Position numbers and translations under genes: made by a program. Of a stretch of DNA of 64,000 nucleotides, positions 53,304-62,433 are shown piece by piece. A model generated the notes under the pieces. The model saw only the letters and a list, made by a program, of their open reading frames with translations. It did not search any database and was not told the DNA's origin. Where the stretch lies: NCBI GenBank assembly GCA_963677395.2, contig OY781965.2:186001-250000 (forward strand). Reading direction: 5' to 3'. Origin of the DNA: G963667975 sp963677395 (GTDB lineage: Bacteria > Bacteroidota > Bacteroidia > Bacteroidales > G963667975). Numbering within the stretch: the stretch's first letter is position 1; the number at the start of each line of letters is the position of its first letter.

Positions 53304-53898
53304 TCGTTTATATGTATGACAAACTCATACAAAGCACGCCAAATTGGATGGATATGTATGATATATATTATATTTATTTATACACAACATTTTCATCCCA
53401 ACCAGAACCCCGTTATCCTAAATAGGCAGCCTTTCTAGTTTATTATTCACTTTTGAGCGAAGCGAATACCGGACACAAACATAAATAAATATTTTGTTAA
53501 TAGTTAACAAAAGAGGCATAAAGTTGCATTTTTAACAAAACAGCCCCCCTTCCCCTAAGTTCCAAAATCATTGTAATTTGTAATTTTATAGGATAAATAA
53601 ATGAAGTACAGCAAATTACGAGATTACAAAAAAATTACAAACTTTTGCTCAATTTGTAATTTTGCAATTGTTCATTTTCGATGAGTTAAAACGGTAAAAA
53701 GTAAAATTTACAAAAAAAGCCCATTTTTGCAACTTTTAGGGTAGGCCAGGTTTTTTTCGCTGATCTGTCGACATGTCGAAAACCAGTTAAATCAACATAG
53801 CATTAAAGAAAATTGTGGAGCTTACTTTTACAGAAAATCCAGCTCCAATCAATCCAAGCGGTAAATATAAAAAGCTGGAATTGAAGATTTTTTTCTGA
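53304..53898. other. Intergenic region, right boundary of the island
   Basis: 595 bp without a gene. It contains the related phrases TTGTAATTTTATAGG, AAAATTACAAAC and TTTGTAATTTTGCAATTG in direct and inverted order between 53570 and 53670. These can fold, but no function is clear. Confidence 0.5.
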
Positions 53899-55518
53899 TT
53901 AGCTTTTAAGCCGTTTATCCTTATACTTGATCACGAAGTTCAGCAGAAGGAATCCGGCTGAAAGCAGCATAGCCAGGCGACCCAGATAATCACCATAACG
54001 GACATAAAAGGTTTTCGTATTATTGAGCGTCAGGCTGGCTTTAATTACATCCGGTTCCCAGTATTTTGTACGTTGCAGGACATCACCCCGTTGATTGATA
54101 AAGGCTGAAATTCCGGTATTTGCACTTCGTGCAACGCAACGACGGGTTTCGATAGCACGTAAAGAGGCGTAGCTGTAATGCTGACGATGCCCGGGAGTAT
54201 CTCCCCACCAACCATCGTTGGTTATAATGAAGATCAATTGAGCTCCGTTGCCCACAAATTCCGAAACAAACTCTCCATAAATGGATTCGTAGCAAATTAC
54301 AGGGGATACTTTTGCCATCTTACTTACCGGCTCAAATACCCGGCGTTCGGGATCAATCCCTAAACTACCCACAGTTCCGCCAAAGTCGAAAGCTAGTTTT
54401 TCGAGAGGTTTGAGGTATTTTACCAAAGGCATTTGTTCTACTCCCGGTGTAAGTTTCGATTTATGATATTGCGGCAGATTGGGTGTTGTATCAATCAGCA
54501 AAGCAGTATTATATGCTTCGAAATAGCGATTAGGTTCAAAGGAGGATTCGCGGGCTGCAGGTGTTGGCTTTTCATCCGGCCTTAACATTCTGCAGGTTGA
54601 CATTCCCACCATAAACGAAGCCTGCGGGTACTTTTTCAGAAACTGTCGTAATTCAAAAAGACTTGGAGAATAGGGCAGCTGTTCTTCCCAGCAATATTCC
54701 TGAATCGAGCTTTCAGGACATACAATAAAAGCTGTATTTGAGTCTGTTTTTTTTGCAGCCAGTTTAATTAATCGGCGGGTTATCTCAATTGGGGGAAGGG
54801 CATATTGCTCGGTATAAGGATCTACATTGGGCTGAACAACCACCACTTCGCGCTTCGCACCTTCTTCTTTATATGTAGAATATCGAATCAACGAAATGGT
54901 AATTGGCAGCGCAATCGCCAACACAATAAAGAGTGATTTCTGTATAATCTGATGTTTTTCTCCCCGTTTTTTTACCACCAGAAAAAGAAGTTCAAATGCA
55001 AGAATATTCACGATCCAAATCCAGATGGTTCCTCCAAAAACTCCGGTAAATTCATACCATTGAATCCAGGTATGTTTCGTTGCAAATCCATTGCCAAGAT
55101 TAAGCCAGGGCCAGGATAAATCCCAGTCGAGATGAAAATATTCGTACGCAACCCAAAAAGCAATCAGCACCGGCCAGGCTTTTTTACCCCGGTACAAACG
55201 TTTCCGGCACATAAAATAAAGGCTGAATGCAAGTGACATCACTGCAGAATTGAGGATCCACGCCAATACGGCTCCCAGCGGAGTTGCATTCCATATCCAG
55301 TAAGTGGTAAGAAGATTGAATACCATAAAGCCTGGATACGTATAGAAAAAGCCAGTGTAACGACCAAACTCTTCTCTTCGGTTGATTAACTCTTCGCTCA
55401 TCCACAAAAGGGGAACCCAGCATATAAACAATAAAGGAGTAAATCCATATTCGGGCCATCCAAATCCGGTAAGCAATCCCGAGAGAATAGAGAGTAAGAG
55501 GAGCTGATACTTCTTCAT
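53899..55518 (-). CDS. lnt: Apolipoprotein N-acyltransferase
   Basis: The 539-residue protein has about eight N-terminal membrane helices (LLLSILSGLLTGFGWPEYG) and a periplasmic nitrilase domain. The catalytic triad is present: Glu in IVCPESSIQEY, Lys in YHKSKLTPGVE and Cys in PVICYESIYGE. It adds the third acyl chain to the N-terminal cysteine of lipoproteins (EC 2.3.1.269), consistent with the lipoprotein at the left edge. It is preceded by a -7 box and by the 5-formyl-THF cyclo-ligase gene, whose stop is 46 bp upstream. Start ATG at 55518. Confidence 0.95.
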   Translation of the reverse strand: MKKYQLLLLSILSGLLTGFGWPEYGFTPLLFICWVPLLWMSEELINRREEFGRYTGFFYTYPGFMVFNLLTTYWIWNATPLGAVLAWILNSAVMSLAFSLYFMCRKRLYRGKKAWPVLIAFWVAYEYFHLDWDLSWPWLNLGNGFATKHTWIQWYEFTGVFGGTIWIWIVNILAFELLFLVVKKRGEKHQIIQKSLFIVLAIALPITISLIRYSTYKEEGAKREVVVVQPNVDPYTEQYALPPIEITRRLIKLAAKKTDSNTAFIVCPESSIQEYCWEEQLPYSPSLFELRQFLKKYPQASFMVGMSTCRMLRPDEKPTPAARESSFEPNRYFEAYNTALLIDTTPNLPQYHKSKLTPGVEQMPLVKYLKPLEKLAFDFGGTVGSLGIDPERRVFEPVSKMAKVSPVICYESIYGEFVSEFVGNGAQLIFIITNDGWWGDTPGHRQHYSYASLRAIETRRCVARSANTGISAFINQRGDVLQRTKYWEPDVIKASLTLNNTKTFYVRYGDYLGRLAMLLSAGFLLLNFVIKYKDKRLKS

Positions 55519-55547
55519 AAATCGTATTTGCGCTTAAGAACGTATTG

Positions 55548-55555
55548 CAAAGGTA
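55548..55555 (-). promoter_or_regulatory. -7 box of lnt
   Basis: TACCTTTG on the minus strand, 29 bp before the lnt ATG, between the two genes. It gives lnt its own promoter despite close packing. Confidence 0.6.
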
Positions 55556-55564
55556 GTTTATTAC

Positions 55565-56125
55565 CTAAAGGATTGAAAGCGTTTCGGTAAATACAGCATC
55601 CATTTTCACGTCGTGAGGTTCACAGGGAACATCGTTCACAATCTGGACATCAAAACACACTCCGGCTTTAAAGGCTTGTGTGGAATTTAAAATCTTGTCG
55701 TAATACGCTTTTCCGCGTCCCATACGGTTTTTGGCTTTATCGAAACCCACTCCCGGAACCACAATAAAATCGACAGATGCATAATCGGTAAAATCTTCCC
55801 CAATAGGTTCAAGAATTCCAAAGGCTTCGCCCGGAGCCATGCTTTCTTCTCCACGGTAGATTTTCAGTCGTAAATCTTCTCCATCCACTTTCGGAAGTAA
55901 CATCATTTTACTATTACTCCAGCGTTTTACAAACTCCAGGGTTTGAACCTCATCAGCCATAGCCCAGTAGGCAAACACGATCTTTGACTGCCGAAACTGT
56001 GGCAATTGTTCCAGCGAATTAAAAATCTGTTCCGATTTCAATCGCTTTTCTTCTGTACTTAAGGTAGCCTTTAACACCTTTATTTGTTTGCGTAATTCCT
56101 TTTTCAGGGCAATAATTTCTTCCAT
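55565..56125 (-). CDS. 5-formyltetrahydrofolate cyclo-ligase
   Basis: The 186-residue protein matches the family: KKELRKQIKVLKATLS at the start, IVFAYWAMADEVQT, the substrate loop DFIVVPGVGFD and the C-terminal GRMGRGKAYYDKIL. It converts 5-formyl-THF to 5,10-methenyl-THF with ATP (EC 6.3.3.2), clearing a folate side product. Length is normal. Its -7 box lies only 4 bases from the ATG, so the mRNA may be leaderless. The next gene downstream is lnt. Confidence 0.94.
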   Translation of the reverse strand: MEEIIALKKELRKQIKVLKATLSTEEKRLKSEQIFNSLEQLPQFRQSKIVFAYWAMADEVQTLEFVKRWSNSKMMLLPKVDGEDLRLKIYRGEESMAPGEAFGILEPIGEDFTDYASVDFIVVPGVGFDKAKNRMGRGKAYYDKILNSTQAFKAGVCFDVQIVNDVPCEPHDVKMDAVFTETLSIL

Positions 56126-56129
56126 AATG

Positions 56130-56137
56130 CAAAGGTA
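56130..56137 (-). promoter_or_regulatory. -7 box next to the 5-formyl-THF cyclo-ligase start
   Basis: TACCTTTG on the minus strand ends 4 bases before the ATG, which predicts a leaderless or nearly leaderless transcript. Confidence 0.55.
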
Positions 56138-56279
56138 GTATCAAAAATATTCCGGTGTACATCGTTTGGTATTCATTGTTCATCCTACAAGAAGCGGCCT
56201 TTATCGAAAGCTGCAAAACTGCCTGTAAACTTTGGGTATCATTGAGCGTTATACTTGCAAACAAAACACCACAACTGAT

Positions 56280-56645
56280 ATGAAAACAACCATAAAAACC
56301 ATCGCTCTTGCTATTACAGCAACATTATTCAGCACTGTATCTGTTTTTGCTTCAAGTGAAAATAGTTCATACATTACAGAAGTTGCCCACAACGAAATTG
56401 TAAAGCAAAGTATTAATAGCACTCTTTCGTACCCAGCTCAGGCAAAAGCCGAAAAGAAAGAAGGTTTTGTTTTGGTAAGCTTTAAATACGCTGAAGATGG
56501 AGGAGTTCAGGTACTGGAAATGAATACGAATGATTCTGTTTTTGGAAATTATGTTCGTGAAATACTTTATTCAATCCCCACATGTCCTAATGCAAAACAA
56601 ACCGGAAATACGTACCAGATGCGTTTCGACTTTAAACTCATGTAA
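56280..56645 (+). CDS. Small exported protein with TonB-C-like domain
   Basis: The product (121 aa) has a signal peptide (cut near SVFASS). The rest resembles the C-terminal energy-transducer TonB domain: SYPAQAKAEKKEGFVLVSFKY, EDGGVQVLEMNTNDSVF, YVREILYSIPTCP. There is no membrane anchor after cleavage and no proline-rich linker, so it is not a classic TonB but a stand-alone periplasmic domain, a group common in Bacteroidota. The start at 56280 gives a clean signal peptide. TTTG (56231) and TATACTTGC (56250) upstream form a probable promoter. Confidence 0.8.
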   Translation: MKTTIKTIALAITATLFSTVSVFASSENSSYITEVAHNEIVKQSINSTLSYPAQAKAEKKEGFVLVSFKYAEDGGVQVLEMNTNDSVFGNYVREILYSIPTCPNAKQTGNTYQMRFDFKLM

Positions 56646-56709
56646 TCCTTTTTTATAACATACACCTTTTTTGATGAGCCTTCGGATTTCCGGAGGCTTT
56701 TCTTTTTAA

Positions 56710-56778
56710 CGGATCCGGGAAAAGGCTCAGTAGTCTCATTCATTGCATACTGCTCTCTTTCCGGGATACGGGAAAAAG
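56710..56778. repeat. REP-like palindromic repeat, copy 3, covering the cysD promoter region
   Basis: CGGGAAAAGGCTCAGT ... CATACTG ... CTTTCCGGGATACGGGAAA aligns with the reverse complement of the copy at 30667-30726. It ends 3 bases before the cysD -7 box, so it supplies the -33 region. Confidence 0.6.
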
Positions 56779-56780
56779 CT

Positions 56781-56788
56781 TAACTTTG
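56781..56788 (+). promoter_or_regulatory. -7 box of cysDN
   Basis: TAACTTTG matches TAnnTTTG and lies 20 bp before the ATG at 56809. This supports 56809 as the start rather than 56743, which is upstream of the promoter. Confidence 0.7.
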
Positions 56789-56808
56789 CCACTCAAAACA
56801 GTTCAATT

Positions 56809-57714
56809 ATGGATTCTCATCAGCTTCGGCATCTGGAAGAGCTCGAATCGGAAGCAATCTACATTATCCGCGAGGTAGCCGCGCAGTTTGAGCGTCCGGC
56901 TCTGCTATTTTCCGGCGGAAAAGACTCTATCGTTCTTACTCATCTGGCCCGAAAAGCATTCTGGCCTGCCAAACTTCCCTTCCCGCTTCTGCATATCGAT
57001 ACCGGACACAACTTTTTGGAAACACTCGACTACCGTGACGATCTGGTTGAAAAAATCGGTGCACAACTCATTGTGGGTTCGGTTCAGGAATCGATTAATC
57101 AGGGACGAGCCGTGGAAGAAAAGGGAATTAACGCAAGCCGCAATGTATTGCAAACCGTTACTCTGCTCGATACTATTGAGAAACATAAATTTGACTGTTG
57201 CATGGGCGGAGCCCGTCGTGATGAAGAAAAAGCCCGCGCCAAAGAACGCTTCTTTTCACACCGCGATGAGTTCGGACAGTGGGATCCCAAAAATCAACGT
57301 CCGGAACTCTGGAATATCTTCAACGGAAAGAAACATCTGGGAGAACATTTCCGTGTATTCCCGATCAGCAACTGGACTGAAATGGATGTTTGGCAATATA
57401 TTCTGAAAGAACAGATAGAGATGCCTTCGCTATATTATACCCATCAGCGTGAAGTGTTTATGCGTGATGGAGTACTACTGGCTACTGCCCCTTTTATGAA
57501 ATTGAAAGAGACCGAAAAACCCGAAGTTATGCAGGTTCGCTGTCGTACTATCGGCGATATTTCCTGCACCGGACTTACCCTTTCGGCAGCCAACAGTCTC
57601 GAAGAAATTATTGACGAAATTGCAGCCACCCGTGTTACCGAACGTGGCGGGCGCGCCGACGATAAACGCTCTGATGCGGCAATGGAAGATCGTAAACGCG
57701 AAGGTTATTTTTAA
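56809..57714 (+). CDS. cysD: Sulfate adenylyltransferase subunit 2
   Basis: The protein (301 aa) has the PP-loop SGGKDSIVLTHLA near residue 36, HIDTGHNFLETLDYRD, GGARRDEEKARAKERFFSHRDEFGQWDPK and WTEMDVWQYILKE. It makes adenosine 5'-phosphosulfate from sulfate and ATP with CysN (EC 2.7.7.4). The C-terminus GGRADDKRSDAAMEDRKREGYF is the standard CysD end. Its gene precedes cysN by 14 nt. APS kinase, APS/PAPS reductase and sulfite reductase genes are not in the window, so the product could serve assimilation or sulfation. Confidence 0.97.
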   Translation: MDSHQLRHLEELESEAIYIIREVAAQFERPALLFSGGKDSIVLTHLARKAFWPAKLPFPLLHIDTGHNFLETLDYRDDLVEKIGAQLIVGSVQESINQGRAVEEKGINASRNVLQTVTLLDTIEKHKFDCCMGGARRDEEKARAKERFFSHRDEFGQWDPKNQRPELWNIFNGKKHLGEHFRVFPISNWTEMDVWQYILKEQIEMPSLYYTHQREVFMRDGVLLATAPFMKLKETEKPEVMQVRCRTIGDISCTGLTLSAANSLEEIIDEIAATRVTERGGRADDKRSDAAMEDRKREGYF

Positions 57715-57728
57715 AAAAATCTACACTC

Positions 57729-59003
57729 ATGACATCATTTTCCAGCAACGGATATCTCGATATGGAACTGCTTCGTTTCACCACCGCAGGCAGTGTTGAC
57801 GATGGCAAAAGCACCCTTATCGGTCGTCTGCTCTACGACAGCAAATCAATCTTCGAAGATCAGCTCGAAGCAGTTCAGAAAGCCAGCATCCAAAAAGGAA
57901 GCGAATATTTAAACCTTGCATTGTTTACCGACGGACTTCGTTCCGAGCGCGAACAGGGCATCACCATCGACGTGGCGTACCGCTACTTTGCCACGCCCAA
58001 ACGCAAATTTATTATTGCCGACACACCCGGTCACGTACAATATACCCGTAATATGGTTACCGGAGCTTCTACCGCCAATGTAGCCCTGATTTTGATTGAT
58101 GCCCGCAATGGTGTGATTGAACAAACCCATCGCCATGCCATCATTGCATCCATGCTGGGAATCCCGCACGTAGTGGTATGTATCAATAAGATGGATCTGG
58201 TAGAATATAGTCAGGAAGTATTTATCCATATCCGTGAAGAGTTTACTCAGTTTGCCCAAAAGATAGGAATCCGTGATTTCCGCTTTGTTCCTATCAGTGC
58301 CCTGAATGGTGATAATGTGGTGGATGAATCCACAAACATGTCATGGTATTCGGAAGGTACGCTGATGCACATACTCGAAACCATCGAAATCAATCAGGAT
58401 TACGACTTTACCCATGCCCGTTTTCCGGTGCAGTATGTTGTACGTCCCTATTCTGATAAATATCATGATTATCGAGGCTTTGCCGGAAGAGTGGCCGGGG
58501 GCATCTTTAAACCCGGCGACGAAGTGGTTGTGCTTCCTTCCGGATTAAAATCGAAAATAAAATCCATTGATCTTTTTGAGAAAGAATTGACTGAAGCCTT
58601 TCCACCCATGTCGGTTACCCTTCAACTCGAAGATGATATTGATATCAGCCGTGGCGATATGATTGTGAAAGAGGAAAAACAACCGGTAGTAAGTCAGGAA
58701 CTTGAAGCCGTGATTTGCTGGATGAATCAGCGCCCGCTTCAGCCGAACGGTAAATATACGCTGATGCATACCACCCGCGAAGTTCGCTGTATCATCAAAG
58801 AGGTGAAGTACAAAATAAATGTAAATACCCTGGAACAAATTACCGATGGTGAGACTGTTGGATTAAATGCCATTGCCCGCATTGCCCTCAAATGTACCAA
58901 ACCCCTCTTTATTGATCCATATTCCGAAAACCGCATCACCGGAAGCTTTGTACTGATAGACGAAGCCACCAACGAAACTGTTGCCGCCGGAATGATTTCG
59001 TAA
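57729..59003 (+). CDS. cysN: Sulfate adenylyltransferase subunit 1 (GTPase)
   Basis: The 424-residue protein has the translation-factor GTPase motifs: G1 AGSVDDGKSTLIGRLLYD, G3 DTPGHVQYTRNMVTGAS and G4 NKMDLV. It has the CysN-specific RSEREQGITIDVAYRYF. It couples GTP hydrolysis to sulfate activation by CysD. At 424 residues it lacks the C-terminal APS-kinase (CysC) domain found in fused NodQ-type proteins. It is the second gene of the operon. Confidence 0.97.
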   Translation: MTSFSSNGYLDMELLRFTTAGSVDDGKSTLIGRLLYDSKSIFEDQLEAVQKASIQKGSEYLNLALFTDGLRSEREQGITIDVAYRYFATPKRKFIIADTPGHVQYTRNMVTGASTANVALILIDARNGVIEQTHRHAIIASMLGIPHVVVCINKMDLVEYSQEVFIHIREEFTQFAQKIGIRDFRFVPISALNGDNVVDESTNMSWYSEGTLMHILETIEINQDYDFTHARFPVQYVVRPYSDKYHDYRGFAGRVAGGIFKPGDEVVVLPSGLKSKIKSIDLFEKELTEAFPPMSVTLQLEDDIDISRGDMIVKEEKQPVVSQELEAVICWMNQRPLQPNGKYTLMHTTREVRCIIKEVKYKINVNTLEQITDGETVGLNAIARIALKCTKPLFIDPYSENRITGSFVLIDEATNETVAAGMIS

Positions 59004-59233
59004 AAGAGGTTACTGAACCGGCCTGATTTTACAACATTAGTCCGCACAAATCTATAGGAAAATTGATGTGCGATGGAAAAGCTAGAAGAGAACTAAAATT
59101 GTGAAACGGAAAGCAAATTTAAAGTATTAGTAATCAATTATCAAAAGATAGAATCATCCGGTATTACAAAAACAATTTTAATCTCTGTACCCCGAAAAGG
59201 GCTCAATGCCCTCTCTGCAAAAGATAGATGTTT

Positions 59234-59797
59234 TTAATCGTCCAGAAATTCTAAATCAAAGTAGTAATTACCCCTATTCTCTTTATCGATATAAATATAT
59301 GTTTCTTTTTGTTTATCAAGCATAAATCTGAGTGTAATTTCATCTTTATAAATTACAGGGCTATAATAATGTTCCTTTTCTCCATACTTCTCCGTTTCAA
59401 AGATTAATACAGTCTCATTACTGTTTATATTTTCAATCCCCTTGTCTGAATCATATAATGTATCAAAGGCCTTAGCCTTATAATTTTTCACTTTATCAAC
59501 CTGCTCAGAATAGCTATTTGTTTTTATTTCACAGGCATTTAAATCAACCCGTACTTTATCTGCTTTTCGCCTGAATTCCTGAATCCTTGCTTTTATGTTT
59601 TCTTCATTTTTTTCATACCACTGAGCTGATCCTTTTTTAAATGTAAGGTATCCGGAAATCATTAATAGCAAACCGAGTACAAACCCAACAACCGGATGAG
59701 GAATTAAAACCCCTGAATATTGCTTAAAAAACAAAAGTATAAGCAATCCTATTATAATCATTATAATACCAATTGCTTTTATAAACGATATTTTCAT
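59234..59797 (-). CDS. Hypothetical membrane-anchored protein
   Basis: The product (187 aa) begins with a basic end and two hydrophobic helices (AIGIIMIIIGLLILLFF and PVVGFVLGLLLMISGYLTF). A soluble domain of about 130 residues follows with a helical linker (KNEENIKARIQEFRRKADK) and a strand-rich end (YSPVIYKDEITLRFMLDK, YIYIDKENRGNYYFDLEFL). I do not recognise the family. The start at 59797 (MKISFIKA) gives the best N-terminus; a start at 59827 adds ten residues. Confidence 0.65.
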   Translation of the reverse strand: MKISFIKAIGIIMIIIGLLILLFFKQYSGVLIPHPVVGFVLGLLLMISGYLTFKKGSAQWYEKNEENIKARIQEFRRKADKVRVDLNACEIKTNSYSEQVDKVKNYKAKAFDTLYDSDKGIENINSNETVLIFETEKYGEKEHYYSPVIYKDEITLRFMLDKQKETYIYIDKENRGNYYFDLEFLDD

Positions 59798-59929
59798 AAT
59801 GCGTTTTATTTTTTTATGAATAACCAACTACTCACTTCAACAAATAAAAAGAATCTCTGCCAAAGCTAAGAATGTTCCGGATGTCGTACACAAAATAAAC
59901 AGATTAAATACTCTGAAACACCAAAAAAA

Positions 59930-60166
59930 CTACTGTCTTATGAAGACAGACAAAAGACATTCTATTTTACGCCAAGAGATATTTACCTCTCCACCACGCT
60001 TTTGCATGATTTTTTCACGCGAAGGGCGCGAAGGGTTTACGCAAAGAACGCGAAGGGATTGAGAGAGCCACGCGGCTCCGTCGGAACGATTGGGATTATC
60101 CTGACTATAGCCGGTAATGCCCAACAGCATGAAAATGTTGTTGAGAAAGAATAAATACTTCTTCAT
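59930..60166 (-). pseudogene. Truncated secreted-protein gene overrun by a CTTTGCG-type repeat
   Basis: The frame opens with a good signal peptide (MKKYLFFLNNIFMLLGITGY, SQDNPN). After about 28 codons it reads through a copy of the CTTCGCG/CTTTGCG repeat (60011-60065), giving a meaningless SLRVLCVNPSRPSREKI stretch, and then soon stops. This suggests a secreted-protein gene cut off by repeat insertion or deletion. What it encoded is unknown. Confidence 0.5.
60011..60065. repeat. Dispersed CTTTGCG-type repeat, single copy
   Basis: CACGCGAAGGGCGCGAAGG, then TTTACGCAAAGAACGCGAAG. It is the same family as the array at 39.2-40.4 kb but more GC-rich. Confidence 0.7.
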
Positions 60167-60205
60167 AATGATAAAGATTTAGTTCTAATTTATAAAAATA
60201 GGAAT

Positions 60206-60265
60206 TTGAAGACTTTGCGTATTTCGCGCTCTTCTTCGCGAGCTTTGCGTGAAGTAAGGGATTGA
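60206..60265. repeat. Dispersed CTTTGCG-type repeat, second single copy
   Basis: GACTTTGCGTATTTCGCGCT, then CGAGCTTTGCGTGAAG. It is in the opposite orientation to the copy at 60011, so the two form a large inverted pair around the start of the broken gene. Confidence 0.65.
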
Positions 60266-60687
60266 GAAAGATTGACTTTTTATTACCTCACCCCCGCCTC
60301 TCCTGATAGGAGAGGAGCCAGTACAACCTGGGTATTTATCTTCAGTTTCTTTGAAAAAAAGAATAATATCGGGCTAAGCAGAAATTCTCTTTTCACGTAA
60401 ATGGCGGGCTGCGGAGATTCTTTTGTCCTATGCCGGGATTCATGATTTTATTCATCGCACAATAGACGGTTTGGTGAACATCAAGCCAAGGACTTATACA
60501 AAGATCGTGTTGAAACGATTGAAAAAATCTGATGGTAACTGTGATAATAACGCTTCGTCTTCTACTGTAAATTCTGATAATACTGTTTTCTGCTTTTTCA
60601 TAAATCTGATATAAACTATAAATTTAATCCTTTTCTATAGTTTACACACTTTTTTGCACACTCTCACACCGGCATATGTGAATACTC
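60266..60687. other. Intergenic region before the large minisatellite
   Basis: About 420 bp. A plus-strand frame at 60423-60614 (63 codons) has no family resemblance and no promoter and is not called. CACCTCACCCCCGCCTCTC near 60288 is a known type of dispersed repeat phrase. Confidence 0.45.
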
Positions 60688-61571
60688 CCGAATACAAATG
60701 TACAGGACTATTGCATGAACTTGCAATGCTATAATCCAAACGTACGGGACTATTGCATGAACTTGCAATGGCATAAACCAAACGTATGGGACTACTCTAT
60801 GAACTTGCAGTGCCATAATCCAAACGTACGGGACTATTGCATAAACTTACAATGGCATAATCCAAACGTACGGAGCTATTGCATAAACTTACAATGGCAT
60901 AATCCAAACGTACGGAGCTATTGCATGAACTTGCAGTGCCATAATACAAACGTACGGAGCTACTGTATGAACTTACAGTGCCATAAACCAAACGTATGGG
61001 ACTACTCTATGAACTTGCAATGCCATAAACCAAACGTACGGGACTACTCTATGAACTTGCAGTGCCATAATCCAAACGTACGGAGCTATTGCATGAACTT
61101 GCAGTGCCATAATCCAAACGTACGGGACTACTGTATGAACTTACAGTGCCATAAACCAAACGTATGGGACTACTCTATGAACTTGCAGTGGCATAATACA
61201 AACGTACGGAGCTATTGCAAACTTGCAATGCTATAATCCAAACGTACGGAGCTATTGCATAAACTTACAATGGCATAATCCAAACGTACGGGACTATTGC
61301 ATAAACTTGCAATGGCATAATCCAAACGTACGGAGCTATTGCATAAACTTACAATGGCATAATCCAAACGTACGGGACTATTGCATAAACTTACAATGGC
61401 ATAATCCAAACGTACGGGACTACTCTATGAACTTGCAGTGCCATAATACAAACGTATGGGACTACTGTATAAACTTACAGTGTCATAATACAAATGTACG
61501 GGACTACTCTATGAACTTACAGAGGCATAATACAAACGTATGGAGCTATTACATAAACTCACAATGCTATT
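60688..61571. repeat. 42-bp tandem array B (about 21 units)
   Basis: The unit reads GGGACTATTGCATGAACTTG, CAATGCCATAATCCAAACGTAC with period 42. Variation is mostly G/A or T/C at fixed places (GGGAC/GGAGC, CAATG/CAGTG, CCATAA/GCATAA). The long frames on both strands are products of the 14-codon period. Confidence 0.95.
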
Positions 61572-62240
61572 TTGTAACTTCATAACCCTATTGTATAAAC
61601 TCACAATGCTACTTTGGAACTTCATAACCCTATTATGTAAATTCATAATGCTACTTTGTAACTTCATAACCCTATTATGTAAACTCACAATGCTACTTTG
61701 GGACTTCAGAAGCCTATTATGTAAATTCATAATGCTACTTTGTAACTTCAGAATCCTATTATGTAAATTCACAATGCTACTTTGGAACTTCAGAACCCTA
61801 TTGTATAAATTCACAATGCTACTTTGGAACTTCAGAAGCCTATTATATAAATTCATAATGCTACTTTGTAACTTCAGAACCCTATTATGTAAATTCATAA
61901 TGCTACTTTGGAACTTCAGAAGCCTATTATATAAATTCATAATGCTACTTTGTAACTTCAGAACCCTATTATGTAAATTCACAATGCTACTTTGGAACTT
62001 CAGAACTCTATTGTATAAACTCATAATGTCATTTTGGAACTTCAGAACCCTATTATGTAAACTCACAATGCTACTTTGTAACTTCAGAACCCTATTGTAT
62101 GAACTTACGATGACACTTTGAAGTTTCAGAGCCCTACTCTATGAACTTACAGTGCCACCTTGACGCTTCAGAGCCTTACTGTATGAACTTACGATGACAC
62201 TTTGAAGTTTCAGGGTCTTATTGCGTAAACTTGCAGAGGC
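61572..62240. repeat. 42-bp tandem array C (about 16 units), continuous with array B
   Basis: The unit is CTATTGTATAAACTCACAATGC, TACTTTGGAACTTCATAACC, also 42 bp. Its first half (CTATTGYATAAACTYACAATG) is that of array B; its second half is new. The change occurs near 61572. The last units (62100-62240) approach the forms seen at 7072-7125. Confidence 0.95.
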
Positions 62241-62379
62241 ACTTTGTATGATATTGGGGTTGAAAAATTCGTTGAGGAATAGATGGGGATTTTTCTGTGT
62301 GCAAAAATTTTGACAAAAGAGTCAGTATCCTGGTTTATTAGGGGTAGGCACGAAAAACAAACAAAATACTCTAAAACAC

Positions 62380-62408
62380 GAAGAGGCTGCCTTTCGGGCA
62401 GCCTCTTC
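62380..62408. terminator. Bidirectional-type intrinsic terminator after the S46 peptidase gene
   Basis: GAAGAGGCTGCC and GGCAGCCTCTTC form a 12-bp stem around a 5-nt loop, 26 bp past the stop at 62434. Confidence 0.92.
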
Positions 62409-62433
62409 TTTTGCAATTATAATCAATCAATAA

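Noticed and set aside
60715..62121. Long repeat proteins on both strands (for example 60715-61236 plus, 61509-62066 minus)
   Set aside because: The 42-bp period is a multiple of three, which keeps several frames open on both strands; there is no signal peptide, promoter or start context.
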